In this document: in pieces, positions 1 through 6,074 of the stretch
How the letters are laid out: each line of letters starts with the position of its first letter
Position numbering within the stretch: position 1 is the stretch's first letter
Source of the DNA: Fibrobacter sp.
GTDB lineage: Bacteria; Fibrobacterota; Fibrobacteria; Fibrobacterales; Fibrobacteraceae
Length of the DNA stretch: 6,846 bases
Reading direction: 5' to 3'
Assembly: GCA_012515825.1 (NCBI GenBank)
Contig: JAAYXQ010000148.1
Span: forward strand, 1-6,846
Notes under the pieces: model-generated
Told to the model about the DNA's origin: nothing
The model's input: the letters and a program-made list of their open reading frames with translations, nothing else
Databases searched by the model: none
Position numbers and translations under genes: made by a program

Positions 1-297
1 GATTACATTAATTCAAACTATCATAACGCTTCTCTTTCTCTAGAAGATGTTTGTCGAGAAGTGGGGCTTAATCGTAATAAACTTTCTGATATTTTGAAAA
101 AAAACGTGGGTATGACTTTTAGTAGTTTCGTCAATGAAATACGCTTAAAAGAAGCTTGCCGTCTTCTAATAGAAACTGATCTTCAAGTAGTTGAAATATC
201 CATTAATATTGGTTTTGGCAACGTAAGTCATTTTAACAAGGTTTTTAAACAAGCATATCAAAAAACCCCTTTAGAATATAGGAGGGAACATGCATAA
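1..297 (+). CDS. AraC-family transcriptional regulator, C-terminal DNA-binding domain (5' truncated by window edge)
   Basis: The frame is open from base 1 and ends at TAA 295-297, giving 98 visible residues with the true start upstream of the window. The visible part is a complete AraC-type double helix-turn-helix. The first HTH spans about residues 12-35 (LEDVCREVGLNRNKLSDILK). The second spans about 61-85 and carries the family signature EISINIGFGNVSHFNKVFKQ, followed by the usual end TPLEYR (89-94). A GTG lies at 61, but starting there would cut off the first HTH, so it is not the start. The sensor or effector domain that would identify the signal is not visible. The 3' end overlaps the permease gene by 8 bp, so the two are probably cotranscribed; whether the regulator controls the permease cannot be told from this. 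The family call is secure; the specific function is unknown. Confidence 0.9.
   Translation, partial: DYINSNYHNASLSLEDVCREVGLNRNKLSDILKKNVGMTFSSFVNEIRLKEACRLLIETDLQVVEISINIGFGNVSHFNKVFKQAYQKTPLEYRREHA
280..292 (+). promoter_or_regulatory. Ribosome binding site and start of the AI-2E-family permease, inside the AraC gene
   Basis: AGGAGG at 280-285 is a near-perfect Shine-Dalgarno, 4 nt before the ATG at 290. It lies within the last codons of the upstream regulator, whose stop is at 295-297. This fixes the permease start and suggests translational coupling. Confidence 0.8.
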
Positions 298-1441
298 ACG
301 TTGGACCACCGATCGAATCATGCAATTTATTTTTGGTTTGATTGTCATCACTGTACTCATTTTACTCTTGAATTACTTAAGTGCCGTTCTTGTGCCTTTT
401 GGAGCCGCTTTTTTAATCGCTTATATTTTAGATCCTCTCGTTAATAAACTGCAAAGAAAAGTCAAGTTTCGTATCATATCCGTTCTTATCGTTTTGTTTT
501 CATTCGCTGCCTTACTCACCATTGCTTTAATCATTTTTATCCCTCAAGTCACAGAAGAAATCCAAAGACTCGGCGCTCTGTTATCAAAGCTTTTAACAGA
601 CTCTTCCTGGAGAGGCCGTCTAAACGAAGTCATTCCTGAAAATTTCTGGGAAGGTTTACGAAATTTAATTTCAATGGAAGGTATTGCTGAATCCATGCGT
701 AGCCTTGATTTCTGGAAAGATGCACAATCCATTTTGTCTAAAGTCGTCCCAGGAGCTCTAGGTGTTTTATCTGGTACAGCGACTGTTATTTTTTGGATTG
801 TAGGCGCAGCCTTGATTGTCATGTATTTGATTTTCATTATGCTTGATATGCCAAAGTTAAGAAGCAATATCAAAAAATTAATTCCCTTGAAATACAAAGA
901 AGAGGCCACAGAACTTGCAAAAGAAATGGATTATTTTATGGCCTCCTATTTTAGAGCACAAACCATGGTTGCCTTTACTGTGGGTATTCTTTTTGCCACA
1001 GCCTTCTCCATCATTGGCCTTCCAATGGGATTTTTATTTGGCCTATTTATTGGAACCTTAAACATGGTTCCTTATCTGCAAATAATTAGTATTCCTCTTG
1101 CACTGATATTAGGGATTGTCTATGGTCTTGATACAGGTATTCCTTTTTGGGAAGTCGCTTTACTTATAACAGCCATTTATGCTACTATACAAGTCATACA
1201 AGACATGCTTATAGTTCCAAATATTGTTGGAAGAAGTATGAATTTACCACCTGTAGGAATCCTTCTTTCTTTATCTGTTTGGGGTAAGTTACTTGGCTTC
1301 TTAGGGCTTATTGTCGCTATCCCATTTACTTGTTTATGCTTAGTTTACCTCGATAAAATAAAGCGAAATAAGGATGCTCAAGACTTATTTTGGGAGTCTA
1401 AAGAGGAAGAAAACCCCCTAGACCCTCCTGTAACCCCCTAA
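290..1441 (+). CDS. AI-2E family transporter (PerM/YdiK-type permease)
   Basis: This 383-residue polytopic inner-membrane protein has the architecture of the AI-2E exporter-like family (Pfam PF01594). Hydrophobic segments lie at about 11-30, 31-51 and 61-84. A soluble amphipathic stretch covers about 85-158, and further membrane segments follow at about 160-184, 227-246, 248-280, 285-305 and 320-352. Family hallmarks are FRAQ (221-224), NMVPYLQ (258-264; the usual motif is IPYxG, and PYLQ is a variant I associate with the FCB group), GRSMNLPP (314-321) and a glycine-rich last segment GFLGLIVAIPF (336-346). The length is normal for the family (about 340-380). Members include an autoinducer-2 exporter and Na+/H+ antiporters, so the substrate cannot be assigned. 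The C-terminus (358-383) is charged and then proline-rich. It is coupled to the upstream AraC-type gene by an 8-bp overlap. I see no clear terminator after it; the HU promoter starts about 38 bp later. Confidence 0.88.
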   Translation: MHKRWTTDRIMQFIFGLIVITVLILLLNYLSAVLVPFGAAFLIAYILDPLVNKLQRKVKFRIISVLIVLFSFAALLTIALIIFIPQVTEEIQRLGALLSKLLTDSSWRGRLNEVIPENFWEGLRNLISMEGIAESMRSLDFWKDAQSILSKVVPGALGVLSGTATVIFWIVGAALIVMYLIFIMLDMPKLRSNIKKLIPLKYKEEATELAKEMDYFMASYFRAQTMVAFTVGILFATAFSIIGLPMGFLFGLFIGTLNMVPYLQIISIPLALILGIVYGLDTGIPFWEVALLITAIYATIQVIQDMLIVPNIVGRSMNLPPVGILLSLSVWGKLLGFLGLIVAIPFTCLCLVYLDKIKRNKDAQDLFWESKEEENPLDPPVTP

Positions 1442-1467
1442 AATATGGGCTTAAAGCAAAATAATTC

Positions 1468-1506
1468 AAAAAAAAAACTTGCTTACGCCTAAAAAAAAGG
1501 TATAAT
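1468..1506 (+). promoter_or_regulatory. Strong sigma-70-type promoter for the HU gene, with A-tract upstream element
   Basis: A -35 box TTGCTT (1479-1484) and a perfect -10 box TATAAT (1501-1506) are separated by 16 nt. A run of ten A (1468-1477) sits directly upstream of the -35 like an UP element, and a second run of eight A (1491-1498) lies in the spacer. The predicted transcript start near 1513 leaves a leader of about 33 nt. This fits a highly expressed nucleoid protein gene. The boxes are seen in the sequence; strength is inferred. Confidence 0.8.
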
Positions 1507-1545
1507 ATCTTACATTGAATTTTCAACAACTATCAAGGAGTCATA

Positions 1546-1848
1546 ATGAATAAACAAGATCTCATCGGTGCTGTTCTTGCAGACAAAGCTGCCGGTATCG
1601 AAACAAAAGCTGCTGCAGAACGTGCAGTTAACGCTGTTATTGCAGCTATCACTACTGGTATCAAGAAAGACGGAAACGTTCAATTGATTGGTTTTGGTAC
1701 TTTCCTAGTTAAAGAACGCAGCGCTCGCATGGGTCGCAATCCAAAAACTGGCGCCGCTATGAAGATCAAAGCTTCTAAGACTGTTGGTTTCAAGGCTGGA
1801 GCAGCATTAAAAGAAACAGCTAAGAAAACAAAACTAGTAAAGAAATAA
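1546..1848 (+). CDS. HU/IHF-family nucleoid DNA-binding protein
   Basis: A 100-residue HU-type protein that would bind DNA as a dimer, bend it without strong sequence preference and help compact the nucleoid. The N-terminal helical dimerisation part is about 1-42 (MNKQDLIGAVLADKAAG...). The family core is IGFGTF (48-53), then the beta-arm ERSARMGRNPKTG (57-69), in which RNP at 64-66 includes the proline that intercalates into DNA. KIKASKTVGFKAG (73-85) and a C-terminal helix follow. HU proteins are usually about 90 residues; the extra length is a lysine-rich tail (91-100). The start is set by AAGGAG (1535-1540), 5 nt before ATG 1546. The gene has its own promoter and terminator, so it is monocistronic. 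Its codons (many GCT, GGT, AAA) and higher local GC suggest strong expression. HU versus IHF subunit cannot be settled from sequence alone, but HU is the simpler reading. Confidence 0.95.
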   Translation: MNKQDLIGAVLADKAAGIETKAAAERAVNAVIAAITTGIKKDGNVQLIGFGTFLVKERSARMGRNPKTGAAMKIKASKTVGFKAGAALKETAKKTKLVKK

Positions 1849-1861
1849 TTTTTCTTTTCAT

Positions 1862-1899
1862 GAAAAAGAACCGCTTCCTTAGCGGTTCTTTTTCTTTAT
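1862..1899 (+). terminator. Intrinsic terminator of the HU gene
   Basis: A perfect 14-bp inverted repeat: the left arm 1862-1875 (GAAAAAGAACCGCT) pairs with the right arm 1881-1894 around a 5-nt loop, TCCTT. The right arm ends in a T-rich tract (TTCTTTTTCTTT). It lies 13 nt after the HU stop codon. Confidence 0.93.
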
Positions 1900-2305
1900 A
1901 CCCCTATCACATAAAAGCAACCCACAAATCCTAATTTTTTTAGCGCCCATTTTTTCAACTTTTTATTTCAAAGACTTTTTCATTATCATGAAAAAAAATA
2001 CACCTCGCGAATACTTCATATAAATCATTTTAATTAACTCTCTTTTTGTCGCATGAAGTCTTTTTTTACCGTACCTGTATCCCAATTGTCAAAACGAAAT
2101 GAAATATTTTAGAAAACAAATACATAATTATTCTTCTTTCTAAGGCTTTATTATTTTTCGTTTTTCTGTATGACTTATACAAAACCCCATTTGCGTTCCT
2201 CCTGAAGATCCTATTTTCTAATCTCTAATTAAAAGAAACCCTTCAATAAAATGCTTATTTGTGCCCTTATTTTCTCTTTTAAACCCCTAAGTACAGGATA
2301 ACCCC

Positions 2306-2333
2306 TTGATTAATATAAGCGTTTTATTAGATT
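2306..2333 (+). promoter_or_regulatory. Possible promoter of the rpmH-rnpA-yidD-yidC operon
   Basis: TTGATT (2306-2311) and TAGATT (2328-2333) are spaced by 16 nt, each matching 4 of 6 consensus bases. This would give a leader of about 30 nt. An alternative -10, TATAAG (2314-2319, 5 of 6), has no good -35. A promoter is expected here because the HU terminator isolates the operon, but the exact choice is weak. Confidence 0.3.
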
Positions 2334-2370
2334 TGGGCTTCTGAATTGCAATTTTTAAAGGTTTAATATC

Positions 2371-2526
2371 ATGAAAAGAACATTCCAACCTCACAATCGT
2401 AAACGCGCCAATAAACAAGGTTTTCGTGCCCGTATGGAAGACCGCTGGGGTCGCGCTGTTATTAATCGTCGTCGCGCCAAAGGCCGTAAACGCTTAACCG
2501 TTAGTGACACTATTTATAAAAAATAA
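2371..2526 (+). CDS. rpmH: 50S ribosomal protein L34
   Basis: A 51-residue, strongly basic protein with the invariant L34 layout: MKRTFQPHNRKRANKQGFRA at the start, then RRRAKGRKRLTVSD (34-47). L34 usually has 44-50 residues; here a short tail, TIYKK, follows TVSD. It is a structural protein of the large ribosomal subunit that contacts 23S rRNA. The start ATG 2371 is preceded by AAAGG (2357-2361) with 9 nt spacing, and the protein begins exactly at the universal MKRT. It is the first gene of the cluster and sits in the same reading frame as rnpA, separated from it only by its TAA (2524-2526). The gene is easily missed because of its size. Confidence 0.97.
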   Translation: MKRTFQPHNRKRANKQGFRARMEDRWGRAVINRRRAKGRKRLTVSDTIYKK

Positions 2527-2538
2527 GGTCGGGTTATT
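2525..2538 (+). promoter_or_regulatory. Shine-Dalgarno and AUU start of rnpA
   Basis: AAGG (2525-2528) overlaps the rpmH stop codon and is followed, after 7 nt, by ATT (2536-2538). This is good start-site geometry. The 34 codons between the rpmH stop and ATG 2629 include no ATG, GTG, TTG or CTG in this frame, so ATT 2536 is the only start that keeps the conserved RnpA N-terminus. The second in-frame ATT (2587) lies inside the conserved domain and has no such site. Confidence 0.6.
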
Positions 2539-2880
2539 GCCTCTTTAAAATTTTATCGGCTACGATCGCCATCTCAATTTCGACAAATTTCTGTCCATGG
2601 CAAATTTGTCCGCTCTCCATCACTTACGATGAAGTGGATAAAAAGCCCAGACAGCCTTTGTCGTTTTTGTTTTGTAGTCAAAAAGAAAAATGGTAATGCC
2701 GTCTATCGTAATCGATGCCGTCGTATCTTACGTCCTTTCTTCTTTGAAGCCTCCTCTCAAATGAAAGAGCCTGTCTGGGCTATGATTTTTGTTAACGAAA
2801 ACCATGAAGATATGACACCAGAAAAACTACGTGAATCGGCAAATAAGCTTTTGTCTAAAATGGAGAAAAGCTTTTTATGA
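2536..2880 (+). CDS. rnpA: Ribonuclease P protein component, apparent AUU start
   Basis: RnpA is the small basic protein that binds the catalytic RNase P RNA and helps it recognise the 5' leader of precursor tRNAs. From ATT 2536 the product has 114 residues, close to the family's usual 110-120. The N-terminal signature FYRLRSPSQFRQISVHGKFV (residues 6-25) matches the family pattern RLrs..dF..v...G. The central strand FCFVVKKKNGNAVYRNRCRR ends in the diagnostic RNR motif with following basic residues. A C-terminal helix (EKLRESANKLLSKMEK) closes the fold. An ATG at 2629 would give only 83 residues, has no ribosome binding site and would delete the first strand and helix, so I reject it as the start. 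The usual RE after the RNR helix reads RP here (RRILRPFF). It follows rpmH by 9 nt and overlaps yidD by 4 bp. Identity is secure; the start codon is an inference. Confidence 0.88.
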   Translation: MASLKFYRLRSPSQFRQISVHGKFVRSPSLTMKWIKSPDSLCRFCFVVKKKNGNAVYRNRCRRILRPFFFEASSQMKEPVWAMIFVNENHEDMTPEKLRESANKLLSKMEKSFL

Positions 2881-3131
2881 TCTTAAAATCAATGAAAAGA
2901 ATTTGTCAACTAATTTTAATTCTTCCCATCCGCGCCTATCAGTATATACACCCCTCTTTTTTTAGAGGGACTTGTCGTTTTTATCCAACATGCTCTCACT
3001 ATGCAATTGAAGCCATTGAAACTCACGGAGCTTTAAAAGGTTTCTATCTTGCTATTTTTCGGATTATTCGATGCAACCCGTTTTGTAAGGGTGGCTACGA
3101 TCCCGTTCCTCCACGTAAGGAATCATTATGA
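2877..3131 (+). CDS. yidD: Membrane protein insertion efficiency factor YidD
   Basis: An 84-residue protein of the YidD family (formerly DUF37/haemolytic domain), an inner-face membrane-associated helper thought to assist YidC in inserting proteins. It has an N-terminal amphipathic or hydrophobic helix (about 8-24), then the family signature TCRFYPTCSHYAIEAI (32-47), HGALKGFYLAIFRIIRCNPF (50-69) and the closing GGYDPVP (72-78). The cysteines at 33, 39, 66 and 70 include the conserved set. ATG 2877 overlaps the rnpA TGA (ATGA), with GGAG at 2862-2865 about 11 nt upstream, which indicates translational coupling. It is in the standard position between rnpA and yidC. Confidence 0.96.
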   Translation: MILKSMKRICQLILILPIRAYQYIHPSFFRGTCRFYPTCSHYAIEAIETHGALKGFYLAIFRIIRCNPFCKGGYDPVPPRKESL

Positions 3132-4960
3132 ATAGAAATACAATTATAGGCTCTGTTCTTATCGCTGCCATTATGATATGGTGGATGACAACAATGCCAA
3201 AGCCACAACCAGCACCTCAAAAAGTGGAAAAGGCTATTACTTCTGAAGAGACTCAAGAAGTCAAGAAAGAATCAAAAAGTGCTCTTGAAATTCCATCTCT
3301 AAAAAACAATGCCGATTCTACTTCAAGTAAAGCACCTGCTTTTTTGTCCTCTAATGACACTTTAGCAAAAGACTCTCTTGCAAGTGATTCTCTAATTGAA
3401 CTGCCACCTCCTGTTTTAGAAAAAAGCATTGTTGTAGAAACAGACTTGTTTATCTTAAAACTTTCTAATCGCGGCGCCAAAGTTTCAAGCGTCATTATCA
3501 AAACGCTTACTGATAGTGAAGGAAATTTCCCAGAACTCATAGAAGACACCTCTGCTGGTGCGCTTGATCTTAAATTAGACAAAACAAATCTAAGTGAAGC
3601 TTTATTTGCTGTTTCACCAGAAACACCATCTAAAATCGTAGTTGATAAAGACACTACCATTCAATTCGTGTTCACAGACCCTAATCAAAATAAAGTAATT
3701 CGTTCATATTCTTTTTCAAAAACAGGCTCTGCAGTTAGACAAAGTAACCGTTTTGAAGGATTTCAACCAAATGATTATGAAATTCTTTGGAATGGCGGTA
3801 TGCGCGAAACAGAACAGTTTCCAAAAGGCAAGAACATTGGGGCTAATTACTTCTTCAGCGAAATCATTTATAACAACACTTATAGTGTAGAACGCGAAGT
3901 AATTCAAGAAAAAAAGAAATTCAATGACGAAGATGGAAAGATTATTTGGGCAGGGCTTCGTCGTAAGTATGTCGCGATGAGTATCCAATTTGATGAGCCC
4001 ACCGAAGCGGTCATTAAAGGGGAACCATTAAAAGGTTCTAAAGAAAAGAATAATCCTGGAACTTATCAGTTAAGCGTGAGCGATTATCTAAAAGGCGCTG
4101 ACTCCCTTAACTTTAACCTTATGATTCTTCCACTAGAATGGACAAAAATTAAATCTCTAGATAAAGATTATGAAAAAGTAATCGTCAGTGGCTGGCAGTG
4201 GATTGGCGCTGATGTTTGGTTTGTTGCTCTTTGTGGTTTACTATTATCATTATTAAAAATATTCTACTCATTTATCCCAAATTATGGTATTGCCATTATC
4301 TTATTAACAATATTAGTTCGTATTGCAACAACACCATTAACCATAAAGCAATTACGCTCCACAAAAGAAATGGGTAAAATCAAGCCAGAACTTGATGCCA
4401 TTAACGTTAAATATCGTGCAGAACCTCAGAAGAAACAAGCTGCTATTATGGAACTTTATGCAAAACATAATATCAACCCCATGGCATCGTGCACGGGTGG
4501 CTGCTTCCCAATGCTACTCCAGTTCCCTATTTTTATTGGTCTCTTTATTATTCTTGCTCGTGCCATTGAACTTAGAGGTATGCCATTCATTGGTTGGATT
4601 AGTGACTTGTCTAGATCCGATGTAATCTGGAATGGAATCACCATTCCTTATATTATGCCAGAAGGTCTTTCTATTCTACCCTTAATTATGGTTGTTACTA
4701 CTTATTTCCAAACAAAACAATCTATGTCTGCGATGACCGATCCAGCTCAACGTAAAATGATGATTTGGATGATGCCTGGTATGATGTTTGTCTTTAGTGC
4801 AGTGATGCCTTCTGGTCTTGTTTTATACTGGATTATATCTAATCTATGGGGTATTGGGCAATACGCTATTATTCATCGTGAAAAAGCAGTTGCTTCCCCT
4901 AAAGACGCTAACATTCAAGATGCACAAATCGTTAAGCCTAAAAAGAAGAAAAAGAAATAA
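3128..4960 (+). CDS. yidC: Membrane protein insertase YidC (Oxa1 family, Gram-negative type)
   Basis: The 610-residue insertase puts membrane proteins into the inner membrane, alone or with SecYEG. An N-terminal anchor is at about 5-20 (TIIGSVLIAAIMIWWM). A Lys/Glu/Ser/Pro-rich periplasmic linker covers about 22-98, and the periplasmic beta-sandwich domain about 100-345 (for example WAGLRRKYVAMSIQF, 274-288). The conserved insertase core is about 360-585. It contains Arg398 in ILVRIATTPL, the hydrophilic-groove arginine (Arg366 in E. coli). The cytoplasmic hairpin is about 406-450, followed by GGCFPMLLQFPIF (457-469) and SGLVLYWIISNLWGIGQYAI (562-581). The tail ends in KPKKKKKK (603-610), a basic end of the kind that can contact ribosomes. 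Residues 451-460 read PMASCTGGCF, apparently a few residues longer than the usual NPLGGCFP. ATG 3128 overlaps the yidD stop by 4 bp (ATGA), with AAGGA (3117-3121) 6 nt upstream. It is the last gene of the cluster; no mnmE or jag gene follows. Confidence 0.97.
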   Translation: MNRNTIIGSVLIAAIMIWWMTTMPKPQPAPQKVEKAITSEETQEVKKESKSALEIPSLKNNADSTSSKAPAFLSSNDTLAKDSLASDSLIELPPPVLEKSIVVETDLFILKLSNRGAKVSSVIIKTLTDSEGNFPELIEDTSAGALDLKLDKTNLSEALFAVSPETPSKIVVDKDTTIQFVFTDPNQNKVIRSYSFSKTGSAVRQSNRFEGFQPNDYEILWNGGMRETEQFPKGKNIGANYFFSEIIYNNTYSVEREVIQEKKKFNDEDGKIIWAGLRRKYVAMSIQFDEPTEAVIKGEPLKGSKEKNNPGTYQLSVSDYLKGADSLNFNLMILPLEWTKIKSLDKDYEKVIVSGWQWIGADVWFVALCGLLLSLLKIFYSFIPNYGIAIILLTILVRIATTPLTIKQLRSTKEMGKIKPELDAINVKYRAEPQKKQAAIMELYAKHNINPMASCTGGCFPMLLQFPIFIGLFIILARAIELRGMPFIGWISDLSRSDVIWNGITIPYIMPEGLSILPLIMVVTTYFQTKQSMSAMTDPAQRKMMIWMMPGMMFVFSAVMPSGLVLYWIISNLWGIGQYAIIHREKAVASPKDANIQDAQIVKPKKKKKK

Positions 4961-4973
4961 CTTTCTCTCTCAA

Positions 4974-5003
4974 AAAAAACGACGAGTAAAATCGTCGTTT
5001 TTT
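4974..5003. terminator. Bidirectional intrinsic terminator between convergent yidC and rsmA
   Basis: A perfect 12-bp inverted repeat: the left arm 4974-4985 (AAAAAACGACGA) pairs with the right arm 4992-5003 around the loop GTAAAA. It ends in six T on the plus strand and, read on the minus strand, in eight T (4979-4972). It lies 13 nt after the yidC stop and about 95 nt beyond the end of the convergent rsmA gene, so it can serve both. Confidence 0.9.
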
Positions 5004-5097
5004 ATTTACCCCTTTTTTCAACCACAAAAATCAATACTATTCAAGCTCAATAGATATGTCTTGTATTTATTAACGTTGCTAAAAAATTACTCGTGAT

Positions 5098-5892
5098 TTA
5101 ATTCGTTTGTGACTTTAATTTCAAAAGCAATTGATATAAGTCTAAAAACTGCTCTGGAGATAACTCTTCGGCACGAGTGTTTTCAGATAGGTTGAGAAAA
5201 GAAAGGGCCTTAAAAACCATTTCTTTTTCATAAGAGGTACTTAAAGAATTAGCAATGCGCTTTCGCTTCATAGAAAAAGCAAGCTGAACCCATTCAAAAA
5301 AACCTTCTGATGCTTTTATCGGATTTTCTCGAGGCACAATCATAATGGTTGCACTATCCACGTTTGGCTTTGGGGTAAAATGTTCAGGGCCAATTTTTCT
5401 TAATAGGCGTGGTTCTCCATAAGAGCGAACCCATACCGAAAGGCTTCCATATGCTTTAGTGCAAGGAACGGCACACAAGCGTTCTGCGACCTCCAATTGT
5501 ACCATACCCATAAAACCCGAGGTCTTTGACAAACGAGGCATTAAGCCCGCAATGATAGCTGTAGAAACATTGTAAGGTAAGTTCCCTGTTATCCAAGACA
5601 AAGGGTGCTCTTCTAACCACTGCAAAAGATCAAATTTCAAAAAGTCAACATTGACTATAGAGAAATTCGAATCCTCCGCAAAACGATCTTTGAGTAATGT
5701 AGCACACTGATCATCAATTTCGACTGCCGTCAATGGGACATTCTTTTTTAATAGATGCTTTGTCATGGCACCGTGCCCTGGGCCAATTTCTAATATAGCC
5801 TGGTTATTCACAGGTAAATCGTCTGCAATCAATTTTGCAGTTGAATCATCTAAAAAGTTTTGTCCAAATCGTCGACGGCGTGCTCTATCCAT
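5098..5892 (-). CDS. rsmA: 16S rRNA (adenine(1518)-N6/adenine(1519)-N6)-dimethyltransferase
   Basis: KsgA/RsmA uses S-adenosylmethionine to dimethylate two adjacent adenines in the 3' terminal hairpin of 16S rRNA during late 30S assembly; loss classically gives kasugamycin resistance. The 264 residues match the family length (about 260-275). The Rossmann motifs are all present: FGQNFL (9-14), motif I EIGPGHG (35-41), VEID (57-60), an acidic residue at Asp83 in NVDFL, and the catalytic NLPY (104-107). The family block QLEVAERL...YGSLSV (132-153) and FTPKPNVDSA (172-181) follow. The late motif usually written FsqRRKtLrN reads FSMKRKRIAN (206-215), a mild variant. ATG at 5892 is the first start after an in-frame stop and gives a normal N-terminus, yet I see no Shine-Dalgarno. 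It is convergent with yidC and divergent from lpxK. Confidence 0.96.
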   Translation of the reverse strand: MDRARRRRFGQNFLDDSTAKLIADDLPVNNQAILEIGPGHGAMTKHLLKKNVPLTAVEIDDQCATLLKDRFAEDSNFSIVNVDFLKFDLLQWLEEHPLSWITGNLPYNVSTAIIAGLMPRLSKTSGFMGMVQLEVAERLCAVPCTKAYGSLSVWVRSYGEPRLLRKIGPEHFTPKPNVDSATIMIVPRENPIKASEGFFEWVQLAFSMKRKRIANSLSTSYEKEMVFKALSFLNLSENTRAEELSPEQFLDLYQLLLKLKSQTN

Positions 5893-6074
5893 AAAATCAA
5901 ATTTAGTTATTCTTTACTCATTAATAGAATAGTGAAAAAAATAAAGACTAAAATGAAACAAATTAACACTCGCTTAATTAAATAGGATTAATCACATTAA
6001 ATATCCTCCTTTTTTTATCAGAAGATCCAGAAAATAGTCTTTTACTTGACTTGTTTATATTCTATTTTTTTTCG
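5893..6074. other. AT-rich divergent intergenic region between rsmA and lpxK
   Basis: 182 bp that must hold the promoters of two diverging genes. It is very AT-rich and contains TTAATTAA (5974-5981) and a TTGACT (6046-6051) on the plus strand, but I could not pair these with a convincing -10 box at correct spacing. Neither gene start has a recognisable Shine-Dalgarno. The lpxK frame stays open back to 5982, so part of the region could be coding if lpxK starts further upstream. Confidence 0.5.

Larger units (their letters stand above)
1849..2370. other. Long AT-rich intergenic region between HU and rpmH
   Basis: About 520 bp without a supportable gene. The first 50 bp hold the HU terminator. 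The rest, about 470 bp, is AT-rich and carries only weak structure. There is an 8-bp stem TTTTTCAT/ATGAAAAA (1976-1983 with 1988-1995, loop TATC), a palindrome AATTGCAATT (2344-2353), and short C-runs of the type AACCC or AACCCC in the right half. I found no tRNA, SRP RNA or tmRNA signature. rpmH often lies beside dnaA and the replication origin, so I looked for DnaA boxes (TTATNCACA) on both strands and found no good match. It most likely holds the promoter and leader of the rpmH operon; an unrecognised small RNA cannot be excluded. Confidence 0.6.

Noticed and set aside
544..909. Minus-strand ORF of 121 codons inside the permease gene
   Set aside because: Antisense to a clear membrane-protein gene, with no family resemblance and no start signals.
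1988..2023. Tiny 11-residue ORF (MKKNTPREYFI)
   Set aside because: No ribosome binding site, too short, and its start lies in an AT-rich stem; probably chance.
2293..2302. Possible DnaA box (TTATCCTGT on the minus strand)
   Set aside because: Only the first six of nine bases match the consensus and it stands alone.
1849..2370. Replication origin (oriC) upstream of rpmH
   Set aside because: The location is suggestive, but I found no good DnaA box on either strand and no dnaA gene in the window.
2629..2880. ATG-initiated 83-residue version of rnpA
   Set aside because: No ribosome binding site, and it removes the conserved N-terminal strand and helix encoded just upstream in the same frame.
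3253..3660. Minus-strand ORF of 135 codons inside yidC
   Set aside because: It mirrors the Ser/Glu/Lys-rich linker and start of the periplasmic domain of yidC; low-complexity shadow.
4818..5096. Plus-strand ORF overlapping the end of yidC and running through the terminator
   Set aside because: Its start is inside yidC in another frame, and it reads through the terminator hairpin; no recognisable protein features.
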